Shown here: one piece after another, positions 13,362 to 13,396 of the stretch
Numbering within the stretch: the stretch's first letter is position 1
How the letters are laid out: each line of letters opens with the position of its first letter
Assembly: GCA_902489965.1 (NCBI GenBank)
Contig: CABUCA010000052.1
Span: forward strand, 1-13,396
Direction: 5' to 3'
DNA length: 13,396 nt
Origin: an uncultured Collinsella sp.
GTDB lineage: Bacteria > Actinomycetota > Coriobacteriia > Coriobacteriales > Coriobacteriaceae
Notes under the pieces: model-generated
Database searches by the model: none
What the model was told of the DNA's origin: nothing
What the model saw: only the letters and a program-made list of their open reading frames with translations
Made by a program: the position numbers and the translations under genes

Positions 13362-13396
13362 GCTCGGGGGCTGACGGCCGTCCGGGGCGGTCGGCC

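Overview
The window reads as chromosomal DNA of a high-GC Gram-positive anaerobe of the Coriobacteriia, most like Collinsella. This is an inference from GC-rich genes separated by AT-rich, hairpin-laden spacers, the gene set, and the look of the intergenic repeats; no search was run. All genes look intact except a possible partial reading frame at the left edge. There is no phage, plasmid or CRISPR content.

Layout. Bases 1-390 hold a possible C-terminal fragment, a strong hairpin terminator and a GC-rich inverted repeat. The 4.5S signal recognition particle RNA (about 392-507, minus) follows with its own promoter. Bases 550-945 carry no convincing gene but hold three different long inverted repeats in a row. 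Next is a long minus-strand gene (951-2732) that fuses tRNA adenosine deaminase TadA to a glycerate kinase, divergent from tRNA-Ser(UGA) (2784-2873). A TetR-family regulator (minus) is divergent from a LemA-family membrane protein (plus). The 558-base gap 4224-4781 holds a terminator, a roughly 200-base element with terminal inverted repeats, a short hairpin and a very long imperfect hairpin next to the ilvE stop codon.

The middle carries housekeeping metabolism and membrane genes. These are ilvE (branched-chain aminotransferase, minus, with a possible leaderless upstream ORF), a DedA-family membrane protein (minus), and cysE (serine O-acetyltransferase, plus, divergent from dedA). A REP-like palindrome sits between the cysE terminator and the next gene.

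The right half is a minus-strand operon, marR-abcA-abcB (12045 down to 7813). The first two genes overlap and the last two are separated by one base. The two ABC half-transporters show the asymmetric nucleotide-binding sites of heterodimeric exporters of the TM287/288, LmrCD and BmrCD type. The MarR protein probably controls the operon through two near-identical direct repeats at its promoter. Beyond it are an unrecognised 96-residue protein gene (minus) with a perfect palindrome upstream, and a small nitroreductase (plus) at the right edge.

The most unusual items are the TadA-glycerate kinase fusion, the dense and varied collection of long intergenic inverted repeats, and the possible translationally coupled leader ORF in front of ilvE. 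I found no clear multi-gene system of unknown type.
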